64,000 bases of DNA from Desulfobulbaceae bacterium (GCA_009773475.1 WSXV01000001.1:1-64000), one strand, 5' to 3'. Positions 16,845 to 24,702 are shown, numbered from the stretch's first letter. Translations and numbers: made by a program. Notes: generated by a model not told the origin, from the sequence alone.

Positions 16845-16866
16845 TAAACAACTATTGATATGTTTA
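16845..16866 (+). promoter_or_regulatory. Candidate ArsR-type operator
   Basis: TAAACA-n10-TGTTTA is an inverted repeat a few bases downstream of the -10 box, where autorepression by the adjacent ArsR-type protein would be expected. The assignment rests on symmetry and position only. Confidence 0.4.
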
Positions 16867-16897
16867 TTTTATTGCTCTTAACTTACTGGAACGAAGC

Positions 16898-17278
16898 ATG
16901 ATAATGGCCGGAGAACATGCAATGCACGATGATCAAAGTCCTATTGCAGAGCTAGCTTGTAAAAAATGCGAGTTATTCAATGGAGAATTTCAATCAGTTG
17001 CCTTTTTGGCAAAGAGTCTGTCTGACGAAAACCGATTACGAATTCTCCTTTGTATCAGCCAGGGAAAGAGGGCTGTGGGCAGTATTGTCGAAGAACTTGG
17101 TCTCTCGCAACCCCTTGTTTCCCATCATCTCAAAGAGCTTAAGAGGTCATTGCTGGTAAAAATCGAACGCAGCGGTCCTTTCATCTATTACGAGCTATCA
17201 GATCCTGCCATTCTATTGGCAATAAGGGATTTAAATACGGTGGCAAAAAATCTATTGGCAACTCGAACAACCTTTTAA
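16898..17278 (+). CDS. ArsR-family transcriptional regulator with N-terminal CxxC
   Basis: The 126-residue protein has an ArsR winged helix: LAKSLSDENRLRILLCI, then the recognition region VEELGLSQPLVSHHLKELKRSLLV and a wing. An N-terminal CKKC (residues 21-24) and a cysteine in helix alpha2-like LLCIS could bind a metal or act as a thiol switch. ArsR proteins of the BigR/SqrR type sense persulfide and control rhodanese-type genes; similarity of role is inference from the neighbours. It is the first gene of a tight operon with a 29-base gap and a strong gcaggaggtg ribosome-binding site before the next gene. It probably represses its own promoter. Confidence 0.82.
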   Translation: MIMAGEHAMHDDQSPIAELACKKCELFNGEFQSVAFLAKSLSDENRLRILLCISQGKRAVGSIVEELGLSQPLVSHHLKELKRSLLVKIERSGPFIYYELSDPAILLAIRDLNTVAKNLLATRTTF

Positions 17279-17307
17279 CAGATTCTGCAGGAGGTGATTG
17301 GCTTCTC

Positions 17308-17757
17308 ATGAACGAAATAGAAACGATATTCAATAACCTGGACCCTGAAGATGCGGCAACTCAGACCGCCACCGCGTTGAAACAGCTCCTGCCTTTGCTC
17401 GGAGAGGAAGGCCGGAACCGGTTCATTATGAATCTTTTGGGCGAAACCGGGCAAGACAAGATTTCCAGTATGGTTCATCTCTGACTCGCTGAGTGCATGG
17501 GCGAAGGTGTCGACCCTACACAGATGTGTCAAACCTTAGTGGATAAAGTAGCCCAGTCAAAACAGCTGATGGCAATAACGGACCCGGATCTTCTCGTTTT
17601 ATTTGAAGATTGGTTTGAGGAATTAGAAGAAGAGATTGTTGCCCTGGCAAGAGAGCATGGTCGATTCAATGCAGAGGAACTTGCAAAAAAAATCGGGCTC
17701 TCCTTAAGAGGTGCGACATTTCTTCTTTCAAAGCTCGAACGTGAAGGGAAACTTTAG
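17308..17757 (+). CDS. Putative small selenoprotein of unknown function (Sec59)
   Basis: From the ATG at 17308, behind GCAGGAGGTG, the frame runs 149 codons to 17757 with one interruption: UGA at codon 59 (17482-17484). The track shows only the piece after it (17497-17757). Read as selenocysteine the context is SSMVHL-U-LAEC, giving a Sec and a Cys four residues apart. The N-terminal half is acidic and helical. The C-terminal part, ARE..RFNAEELAKKIGLSLRGATFLLSKLEREGKL in abbreviated form, looks like a winged helix-turn-helix. A hairpin with an AGGUG loop starts 14 bases after the UGA. I do not recognise a family. A nonsense mutation is the alternative, but both halves are intact and three more UGA-containing genes follow. 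Confidence 0.65.
17499..17516 (+). promoter_or_regulatory. SECIS-like hairpin after UGA codon 59
   Basis: GGGCGA and UCG-A-CCC pair with one bulged A around the loop AGGUG. The loop begins 20 bases after the UGA. Bacterial SECIS elements lie just downstream of the UGA and have a small apical loop with a G near its start; the E. coli fdhF loop is AGGUCU. Confidence 0.55.
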
Positions 17758-17795
17758 AATTCACCCGGAATTCACTCGCAAAAAAAGGTATTGTT

Positions 17796-19547
17796 ATGCA
17801 AAATAAAAAAACAACATTTATAGCCTTTTTGGCAGTCCTGCTCACGATTGCAGGCCTTTGGTTTACCAATCGAGCAGTTACTCCCAAGCAGGCTAACTGG
17901 GATGATGTTCTTGCTGAAGGGAAAAATGGGGGCTATCAGGTTATGACGACCGATGAGCTTTCTACCCGCTATCAAAAAGATCCCGGCAGCGTTTTCCTGG
18001 TAGATACCCGCCAGGAATGGGAGTACAGGACAGGACACCTTAAAGATGCTGTAAATTTTCCCATTGAGCCGACCGCTTGGGCAAGATGGCGAAAGGCATC
18101 GGCACTTGAGAAACTCCTTGGGCCTGACAAGAATCGATTTCTTGTCTTCTACTGAGCGGGACTCACCTGAGTCCGCAGTGACTCAGCGGCCCGGGTGGCC
18201 GTAACACTTGGTTACAAAAACGTCCATCGCGACCCATACGGCTTTCCTGAATGGCAAGAAAGAGGTCTGCCGGTCGCGAGTGCTCCCGCTGGACTAGCCC
18301 AAACTACTGAGGAGACCAAGGCACCGGGACCACTCCATGGTTGGGCAATGCTCTGGACTCTCCTTGGAATTTTTGCAGGAGGGATGGCCCTAAATCTAAC
18401 TCCCTGTGTGTATCCATTGATACCGATCACTGTCTCCTATTTTGGTGGTCACGCCACAAAAGGTGGTGAGGGGCGTGGAAAATTGGTGGTACACGGCCTC
18501 TGCTATATGCTTGGCCTGGCTCTTACCAACTCATTGCTCGGGGTGGTTGCATCACTGACAGGCGGCCTCATGGGGGCGATGCTTCAAAATCCATTCGTTC
18601 TTATCGTCGTAGCCGGTGTTCTTGTCTTTTTTGCAACGAGTCTTTTTGGACTATGGGAGATGCGCCTTCCGATCGGCCTCACTCAAGCTGCGGCAAAATC
18701 CTATACGGGCTATTTCGGAACTCTCTTTATGGGAGCAACCCTTGGAGTGGTGGCTGCTCCCTGTATCGGCCCTTTCGTCCTAGGATTGCTTACCTGGGTT
18801 GCGAGCATGGGAAGTCCTTGGATCGGGTTCATCGTCTTTTTTACCTTGAGTCTGGGGCTCGGCCTACCACTCTTTTTTCTTGCAATGTTTTCAGGGCAAC
18901 TGGAAAAGCTTCCCCGCTCAGGTGGTTGGATGATCTGGGTAAGAAAGCTTATGGGATGGGTTCTGGTTGGAATGGCCGCTCATTTCATACGACCTCTTCT
19001 ACCCGGACAAGGGGGAATCATTCTGCTGGCCCTTGTTTCCATATCTGCAGGTCTGCACCTTGGCTGGATTGATAAAAGTCAGGCCAACTTCCGCGCTTTT
19101 CCTTTGCTCAAGAGTGGAGCCGGTATTGCAGCTCTGGTGTTAGCCACTTTTCTTGTTGCAACGATGGCCATGCGAGGCCCAGGTGTTAGCTGGAAACCGT
19201 ATGCTGAGGAAACTCTGAAAGAAGCACAAAACCTTAAAAGGCCTGTCATTATAGATTTTTACGCCACATGGTGCACGCCATGCCGAGAACTTGAAGAGGT
19301 TACGTTTCATCAGCCAGATGTGGTCCGGTTGGCAGAAAAGAACTTTACCATGGTCAAGGTCGATGTGACCAAAGGCGGCAATCCTTATTACGAAGAACTA
19401 CTGAGGAAATACAGTGTGAAAGGGGTGCCAACCATTGTTTTTCTCGATGCTGAGGGCAAGGAACGTACAGACCTCCGTCTCGTAGATTTTTTGCCGGCTG
19501 ATAAGTTTCTTATTCGCATGCGAGACATCGATACACCGAAAAAATAA
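17796..19547 (+). CDS. Rhodanese-DsbD-thioredoxin fusion selenoprotein with two Sec codons
   Basis: The track splits this gene into 17796-18155 and 18195-19547, but both are in one frame with only two UGA codons between (codons 120 and 125). The 583-residue product has an N-terminal membrane anchor (residues 5-25). A rhodanese domain (about 45-150) follows, with VFLVDTRQEWEYRTGH and the active loop Y-U-AGLT-U-VRSDSAARVAVTLGY. In related rhodaneses this loop has two cysteines (YCGGxTCxxS); here both are UGA. Next is a DsbD/CcdA membrane domain (about 180-440) with NLTPCVYPLIP and AAPCIGPF, then a thioredoxin domain with ATWCTPCRELE. The rhodanese replaces the usual DsbD alpha domain. By DsbD topology both terminal domains are periplasmic, so electrons would pass from cytoplasmic thioredoxin to the Sec-containing rhodanese. 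Redox sulfur or selenium transfer is inferred. Confidence 0.8.
18156..18202 (+). promoter_or_regulatory. Overlapping SECIS-like hairpins for the two rhodanese UGA codons
   Basis: After the first UGA (18153-18155), GAGUC-CGCAGU-GACUC forms a hairpin whose loop begins 18 bases downstream. GACUCA-CC-UGAGUC can form an alternative hairpin that hides the second UGA (18168-18170). After the second UGA, GCGGCC-CGGGU-GGCCGU is a six-base stem whose loop begins 21 bases downstream. The segments GACTCA, TGAGTC and GACTCA make the upstream pairings mutually exclusive. Confidence 0.55.
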
Positions 19548-19626
19548 TGATGTCCCGTGAGGGATATTGGTGTCAACTGGAGCAACCCATTTTACGATTT
19601 CAACAAATTCAACACAGGAGAAGATC

Positions 19627-19941
19627 ATGCTCAAAGTCCGCTTTTTTCTCAACGAACCAAACGGCAAACCGTGAAAACATTTCAAACAGATTCTGCCCAG
19701 GTTGGGCGAAAAATATCCGGTAGAATTCGACATCACCTCAAAACCCAAATCTGAATACGAAACCGACGAGTATTTCGCCCTTGATCTGCCCGTTGCTCCA
19801 GCGGTGATGGTTGGCGATGACATTGTCGTGGAAGGTTCTGATGTGTCCGAGCACGATTTAGAGGTGGTTATTTGTCGCCATCTTGGCCTGCCCGAGCCCG
19901 AGAAGAAAGGAATGCTCGGCCGTTTCTTCAAGAAATCTTAA
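19627..19941 (+). CDS. Putative thioredoxin-fold selenoprotein (Sec16), first of two paralogues
   Basis: From the ATG at 19627, behind caggagaag, the frame runs to 19941 with a single UGA at codon 16 (19672-19674). The track lists only the part after it, from a TTG. The 104-residue product begins MLKVRFFLNEPNGKP-U-KHF: a first beta strand, then Sec at the redox-site position of a thioredoxin fold. The later LPVAPAVMVGDDIVVEG resembles the cis-proline loop and last strands of glutaredoxin-like proteins. No signal peptide is present, so it should be cytoplasmic. It could reduce or load the neighbouring fusion protein, or carry sulfur or selenium; both are inference. It aligns along its length with the next gene, including the Sec position. 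Confidence 0.75.
19693..19709 (+). promoter_or_regulatory. SECIS-like hairpin of the first Sec16 gene
   Basis: CUGCCC-AGGUU-GGGCGA: the GCCC/GGGC core stem and a five-base AGGUU loop begin 18 bases after the UGA. The spacing and loop are the same as in the paralogous gene. Confidence 0.65.
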
Positions 19942-19967
19942 ATCATTCAGCTTACTGGAGTGCAATA

Positions 19968-20237
19968 ATGATTAAACTTCGTGTTTTTCTCAATGATCCG
20001 AGAGGGGAAACCTGAGACAGCCTCTACAGTATGATTCCCAGGCTGGGAGTAAAATACAATCTGCAAATTACGACCATCTCCAAAACACGAGAGACTTACC
20101 GGGCGGCGGAATACCAACAAACCGGTCTGCCCATTGCCCCGGCAGTGATGCTGGCCGATGAGCTTCTCGTCCAGGGAGGACCCATTAGTGAGAAGGCGCT
20201 CGAGTTGGCAATCCAACGTCATTCAACAAACGAGTGA
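19968..20237 (+). CDS. Putative thioredoxin-fold selenoprotein (Sec16), second paralogue
   Basis: The ATG at 19968, behind ctggagtgc, opens a frame to 20237 with one UGA at codon 16 (20013-20015). The 89-residue product starts MIKLRVFLNDPRGET-U-DSL and later has PRLGVKY, GLPIAPAVML and ISEKALELAI. These match PRLGEKY, DLPVAPAVMV and VSEHDLEVVI of the gene just upstream, at the same spacing, so the two are tandem duplicates that both kept the UGA. The paralogue lacks the C-terminal 15-residue tail of the first. The track lists only the region after the UGA (20031-20237). Two diverged copies both keeping an in-frame UGA is strong evidence for selenocysteine rather than decay. Confidence 0.75.
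20034..20050 (+). promoter_or_regulatory. SECIS-like hairpin of the second Sec16 gene
   Basis: AUUCCC-AGGCU-GGGAGU has six pairs (one U-G) and a five-base AGGCU loop, starting 18 bases after the UGA. Stem bases differ from the paralogue (GCCC/GGGC against UCCC/GGGA) with a compensating change, while loop and spacing are kept. Confidence 0.65.
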
Positions 20238-20352
20238 CGTTGGAACATTCAGCTGATTGGATGATAATTTTCTATTCAATTTCCAGGTATTAACCCTATA
20301 CGTTCGAGTTGAAAATCTCAGTTCGAATACTAGATCAAAAGGGAAAATAAAA

Positions 20353-21078
20353 ATGGCTGGACAGGAAAATAACAAGAAAGGTACTGCGCTGGTAAAGATG
20401 GCCTTTCTGCTCATCTTCATTGGGATGGCGATTTATTTGGTTCGATTTTCCCCTGCGAGGCTGTATCTCACGACGGCTCAGCTTGAGCTTTATCTGGATT
20501 CTGTAGGTCTCTGGGCACCCTTGATATTTGTGATCATCTATGTGGTCGGTGTCTGTCTTTTTGTTCCCGGTACGCTGCTGACGGCATTGGGGGCCGCTAT
20601 TTTCGGCCCCTACTGGGGGTTCCTCTACGTCTGGACAGGAGCGATGATCGGCGCAGGTCTTGCGTTTCTCATTGGTCGATATCTTGGACGGGACTTTGCC
20701 GCTTCTCTCATCGGCGATAGGCTGAAACGTTTTGACGATGCAATTGAGCGTAACGGCTTTGCAACAGTCCTTTATTTAAGGCTTATGTATTTCCCATTCA
20801 CTCCAATGAATTTTGGCATGGGATTGACCAAGGTTCGCTTTTGGGATTACATTTCAGGCACGGCGCTGGGTATTTTGGTAGGCACCTTTATTTTCACTTT
20901 TTTTGTGGGAACGCTGCGTGATGTTTGGGCCACAGGGAGGGTGGAAGAGTTGTTAAGCTGGAAGGTTTTTCTCTCTGTGATCCTTTTCGTTTCTTCATTT
21001 TTCATCCCTAAGTTTCTGAAAATGATCAAGGGAACTGGAAAGCTATCCACGACAGCCGACCAGCGGGAAAAAAACTGA
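20353..21078 (+). CDS. TVP38/TMEM64-family (SNARE-associated/DedA superfamily) membrane protein
   Basis: The 241-residue inner-membrane protein has about six hydrophobic segments. The SNARE-associated core includes FVPGTLLTALGAAIFGPYWGFLYVW, then GAGLAFLIGRYLGRDF, and RLMYFPFTPMNFGMGLT. Members are thought to act in membrane or lipid homeostasis, and a related DedA protein has been linked to selenite resistance in Cupriavidus. The track starts at 20257, but aaaaggga lies before the ATG at 20353, which gives the more usual N-terminus. It follows the selenoprotein genes in the same direction with a 115-base gap and is probably the last gene of the operon. Transport of a selenium or sulfur species is possible but unproven. 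Confidence 0.8.
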   Translation: MAGQENNKKGTALVKMAFLLIFIGMAIYLVRFSPARLYLTTAQLELYLDSVGLWAPLIFVIIYVVGVCLFVPGTLLTALGAAIFGPYWGFLYVWTGAMIGAGLAFLIGRYLGRDFAASLIGDRLKRFDDAIERNGFATVLYLRLMYFPFTPMNFGMGLTKVRFWDYISGTALGILVGTFIFTFFVGTLRDVWATGRVEELLSWKVFLSVILFVSSFFIPKFLKMIKGTGKLSTTADQREKN

Positions 21079-21209
21079 ATCTACTCCTGCTCCGCGCGGC
21101 GGCTCCACTTAGAAAACTCAGAATAGTGTTTAAACGATGGGGGGCAGCTCTTATTTTAAATGAGCCGCCTGCAGGCAAACAAGGTAAACAAGAGTCCAAA
21201 TTTAGATTT

Positions 21210-22544
21210 TTATTCTATTCCGTACTCTTTTAATTTTTCCCACAAATTTTTGCGGCTGATCCCCAAAACCCTGGCGGTCTCGGTTCGGTGACCATCGCAG
21301 GCAGCCAGAGCCTTTTTAAGAAAATTCTGTTCGGCCAAGGCCATATTTTCGGCCAAACTCAAACCAATGTCCGGACTTGCGGCCAGCTGGCCAATCTCAG
21401 CGGGCAGGTCGGCGGGGGTTATCTCCGGGCCTTTGCTGAGGACCGAAGCCCGCTCCATCAGATTGCGCAACTCCCGAACATTTCCTGGAAAATCATAGGA
21501 CTGCAGACAACGTAGTGCCGCCGCGCCTAAGTGAAGCGCTTTATGGTGGGTGAGACTAAACTCCTTAAGGAAGTTCTGGCACATCTCGGGGATGTCCTCT
21601 TTATGCTGGCGCAGGGGCGGCATGGTGACAGGGATCACCTGTAATCTAAACAGAAGATCCCGACGGAAGCGGCCCTCGGCCACCTCCTGTTGAAGATTTT
21701 TAGAGGTACAGGCGAGGATGCGGACATCCACGCTGATGGTTTTGCTCCCTCCAACCCGTTCAAACTTGCTCTCCTGAAGGACTCGCAGCAGCTTTGCTTG
21801 AAGTGGCCCGGGCAAATCGCCAAGCTCATCAAGGAGCAGGGTGCCATTATCGGCCATCTCAAACTTCCCCTTTCGCATATGCTCGGCACCGGTGAAGGCC
21901 CCGCGTTCATGGCCAAACAACTCGGACTCCATCAATCCCTCGGGGATGGCCGCACAGTTGATGGAGACAAAGGGTGAATTGCGACGAGGGCTGGCCTGAT
22001 GAATGGCACGGGCTGCCAACTCTTTGCCGGTGCCGGATTCACCGGTGATGAGGATTGTGGTATTGGTGGGTGCGGCCTGTTCGATAATGGTGAAAACCTG
22101 ACGCATGGCCGGGTCACTGCCGATCAATCGGTTTGATCCAGCCTGACAACTGGCCTCCAGCGAGGCACAGCGGGCCTTGACCGCCTGGATGTCGAGAAGA
22201 CGGTTGACCCGAATGATGAGGTCGTCCATGTCAAAGGGTTTGAGGATATAATCCGCTGCCCCTTGCCTTAGACAGGCGCGGGCATCGTCGATGGAGCCGT
22301 AGGCGGTCATGATAAAGACTTCGGTGTCCGGACTCTGCCCCCGAATTCTATCCAGCAGTGCGATGCCGGAAAGGCCCGGCATCCGAATGTCGGAGATCAC
22401 CAGATTATACTTCTGTTTATCGGCCTTGGCCGCCGCTTGCAACCCGTCTTCGGCCTCGTCCACCAGCCAGCCGTACTGTTTCAAGCGGTCGGAAACCGAG
22501 ATGCGGATGATCTCGTCATCCTCAGCTAATAGAATCCGTGGCAT
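21210..22544 (-). CDS. Sigma-54-dependent response regulator (NtrC family)
   Basis: The 444-residue protein has a receiver domain (ILLAEDDEIIR; phosphoacceptor aspartate in VISDIRMPG), an AAA+ sigma-54 activator domain (GESGTGKE, GAFTGA, ELGDLPGPLQAKLLRVLQ) and a Fis-type helix-turn-helix (TETARVLGISRKNLWEKLKEYG). The GAFTGA loop indicates contact with sigma-54 polymerase. The track starts at 22736, but the extra 64 residues are a shadow of the kinase gene; the ATG at 22544 fits the receiver domain. It overlaps the kinase gene by 23 bases, so they are a coupled two-component pair. A good -24/-12 promoter lies before nrfH, the likely target. Confidence 0.88.
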   Translation of the reverse strand: MPRILLAEDDEIIRISVSDRLKQYGWLVDEAEDGLQAAAKADKQKYNLVISDIRMPGLSGIALLDRIRGQSPDTEVFIMTAYGSIDDARACLRQGAADYILKPFDMDDLIIRVNRLLDIQAVKARCASLEASCQAGSNRLIGSDPAMRQVFTIIEQAAPTNTTILITGESGTGKELAARAIHQASPRRNSPFVSINCAAIPEGLMESELFGHERGAFTGAEHMRKGKFEMADNGTLLLDELGDLPGPLQAKLLRVLQESKFERVGGSKTISVDVRILACTSKNLQQEVAEGRFRRDLLFRLQVIPVTMPPLRQHKEDIPEMCQNFLKEFSLTHHKALHLGAAALRCLQSYDFPGNVRELRNLMERASVLSKGPEITPADLPAEIGQLAASPDIGLSLAENMALAEQNFLKKALAACDGHRTETARVLGISRKNLWEKLKEYGIE

Positions 22545-24123
22545 GTCCCTCCTCCCTGGTATCTCCGGTTGGTAAAATAACGGCAAACTGGGTTCCTGTT
22601 CCCAACTGACTGGTAACGGTAACGATTCCCCCCATCCTTTGCACCAGGGAATAGGTGACGGCCAACCCCAGGCCGGTTCCTTCGCCCACCTCCTTGGTGG
22701 TGAAGAAGGGGTCAAAGATACGGGGCAGGTCTTCACTGGAGATGCCGGTACCCGTATCCTCGAAGATAAGGCGAAGCTGTCCCCCTTGACAGCTGCCGCT
22801 CACAGTGAAAATCCCACCCTTTTCTTTCATGGCCTGGATGCCGTTGAGTCCGATATTGACAATGATCTGTTTGAGGGCCTCGGCATCGACCAGAATGTCG
22901 TGGTGTAAATCAAGCTGAAGTCGTAGCTCTATATTTTGGAGCTTGCAGGACAGGAGTTCAAAACATTCGCGGATCAGGGCTTCGGCATCAACATTGCGTT
23001 GTTGCAGGGGTTCTGTGCGGCCAAAGTTCAGTAGCTGACGCATGGTCTGTTCGATCTGTTTGAGCCCTTTGTTAATGAGCGGCAGATAGCGCTGATGAAG
23101 TTCGCGGTTATCGGGGTTGTCGCCCATGGCCTTGACGCAGTTGAGCATACCGGCCAGGGGGTTGTTGACCTCATGGGCGATACCCGCCGAGAGAATGCCC
23201 AGCGATGCCATCTTTTCGTTATAACAGGCCTGACTCCGGTTTTTCTCCAATTCCGCCCGGGATTGACTAAGCCGCCGGCAGAGATGGTTAAAATGGACGC
23301 TGAGATCGGCAAGCTCGTCATGACCGGCAGGCAGAAGGCGGGGGTCGGGCATCTTCTCGGGAAAGGATTTCATGGCCGCCGAGAGCTTGCTGATCCGGCC
23401 CGTCACCAGAGTGTCTAGCAGGAGAAAAAGGCCGATGGTGACCAGGAAGACCGAAATAAAGCCAACCAGGAGAAGGTTTTTTTTACTGGCGGCAAGCATG
23501 GAATCAACCCAGGCAATGGGAATCGTAATCGAGAGGGCCCCGATCACATCACCGAATTGATACCCTTGCTGGGCATGACATTCGAGGCAGGCGAGTTCCA
23601 CATTCAGGGGGGCCACAAAGCGGACGACCCTGCCGTTGTCACTGTCAAAAACAGCTGATGCCTCCTTTGCCCCCTGCTTGAAACTGAGCATGGCCTTTTG
23701 CTCATAGGGATCAGCGGCGTTAGCCGTATTAACGGGATGCAGACTGGTCACGCGAAAGCGGCTGTATCCTTCCTGTTCAGAGTAGCGGGACAGCTCGCGG
23801 GTGATCATGGCCGGGTTGCGTAGAACATAGTGATTGCCGATATCGTCGGTAATCTCAGGCAGGTGCAGGAAGGGATTGGCATCAACGCCTTCTTTTTTGA
23901 GAACAAAGATACCGTTATGATCGGCCACCCATTGACGGGTCAGGAGGATCTGCCGAAACAGCATCTTGGCCTGTTCCTTGGTTTGGGCGATAATGAGATC
24001 ATCCTGGATCTGTGAGGTTTTGTAGAGCAGCAAGGTGTAGGATAACGAGACAATGATCCCGATGCAGAGGATGAATTTTGCCCGTAAGGTGAAGAGGAGG
24101 GGGAATATTTGTTTCAAATTCAT
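22522..24123 (-). CDS. Membrane sensor histidine kinase with haem-c-binding DUF3365 domain
   Basis: The 533-residue kinase has an N-terminal transmembrane segment (about 15-33) and a periplasmic sensor domain of the DUF3365/Tll0287 type. That domain holds a CLECH haem-c motif near residue 178. A second membrane segment (about 220-240), HAMP, HisKA (GIAHEVNNPLAG) and HATPase (NIGLNGIQAM, DTGTGISSEDLPRIFDPFFTTK, GTGLGLAV) follow. A periplasmic c-haem suggests sensing of nitrite, NO or redox state, which fits its position divergent from nrfHA. The start lacks a clear ribosome-binding site and overlaps the stop of a small upstream ORF (ATGA), hinting at coupling. Confidence 0.87.
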   Translation of the reverse strand: MNLKQIFPLLFTLRAKFILCIGIIVSLSYTLLLYKTSQIQDDLIIAQTKEQAKMLFRQILLTRQWVADHNGIFVLKKEGVDANPFLHLPEITDDIGNHYVLRNPAMITRELSRYSEQEGYSRFRVTSLHPVNTANAADPYEQKAMLSFKQGAKEASAVFDSDNGRVVRFVAPLNVELACLECHAQQGYQFGDVIGALSITIPIAWVDSMLAASKKNLLLVGFISVFLVTIGLFLLLDTLVTGRISKLSAAMKSFPEKMPDPRLLPAGHDELADLSVHFNHLCRRLSQSRAELEKNRSQACYNEKMASLGILSAGIAHEVNNPLAGMLNCVKAMGDNPDNRELHQRYLPLINKGLKQIEQTMRQLLNFGRTEPLQQRNVDAEALIRECFELLSCKLQNIELRLQLDLHHDILVDAEALKQIIVNIGLNGIQAMKEKGGIFTVSGSCQGGQLRLIFEDTGTGISSEDLPRIFDPFFTTKEVGEGTGLGLAVTYSLVQRMGGIVTVTSQLGTGTQFAVILPTGDTREEGHATDSIS

Positions 24124-24368
24124 GGGCCGGCACAGGTTGCTATTGCTTCAGTCTTCAGGTTTTGTCTCGTCATGGAGGGTTGTCCCCATTGGGAAGACAA
24201 AAATCTCTTGGTTACCAGATTCATACCAATAACCAGCAAAAGAATCACCCCTTCCAGGGCAAAGGTTTGAAAAAGACCAGGGTCATCAGCTCTTGGCCAA
24301 ACAAGTCCTGATGGGGAAACAAAGAAAAATAATGGAGGAAATCTGACGTTACTATTGGGTAACACCAC
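24120..24368 (-). CDS. Possible small membrane protein upstream of the sensor kinase
   Basis: This 82-codon ORF starts at a GTG and has one hydrophobic segment, FALEGVILLLVIGMNLV. Its TGA overlaps the kinase ATG, which lacks its own ribosome-binding site, so translational coupling is conceivable. I recognise no family. It may be a real small membrane protein, a leader ORF or a chance ORF. Confidence 0.25.
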   Translation of the reverse strand: MVLPNSNVRFPPLFFFVSPSGLVWPRADDPGLFQTFALEGVILLLVIGMNLVTKRFLSSQWGQPSMTRQNLKTEAIATCAGP

Positions 24369-24702
24369 GGCCCTTGAATATCTTTTTGCGAACTATTACG
24401 GCTCAAAAAAATACCCAGCACTCATATATCACCTTGCATTAATCGCTCCCAGCATCGAATAGAAAATATTCTTTCCTGTGAGTCTTGATTATAGAGACAG
24501 ATGGAGGGGGGCACATACCTGGTTCAAGCCTTACGAAGAAGACAAACGTTACGCTTTGGTTACAAACTTATTTTATAATGTTACTGAGTGGTACCACGCT
24601 TAGACCAACAAAGACAAGATGGCTTGGTACTTTCTCCCACGATGTTTCTTCTTCGTAGTTCTTTAGGGGAGGAAAACAGGAATGAAAAAGAAGCATTCTG
24701 TC

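Noticed and set aside
17308-20237. Reading the four UGA-interrupted ORFs as pseudogenes or sequencing errors
   Set aside because: All interruptions are UGA, none is a frameshift, the two rhodanese UGA codons fall exactly on the catalytic cysteine positions, two diverged paralogues share the same UGA codon, and each is followed by a SECIS-like hairpin.
22545-22736. The longer start of the sigma-54 response regulator given in the ORF track
   Set aside because: The extra N-terminus is a frame-shifted shadow of the kinase ATPase domain; the receiver domain begins at the ATG at 22544.
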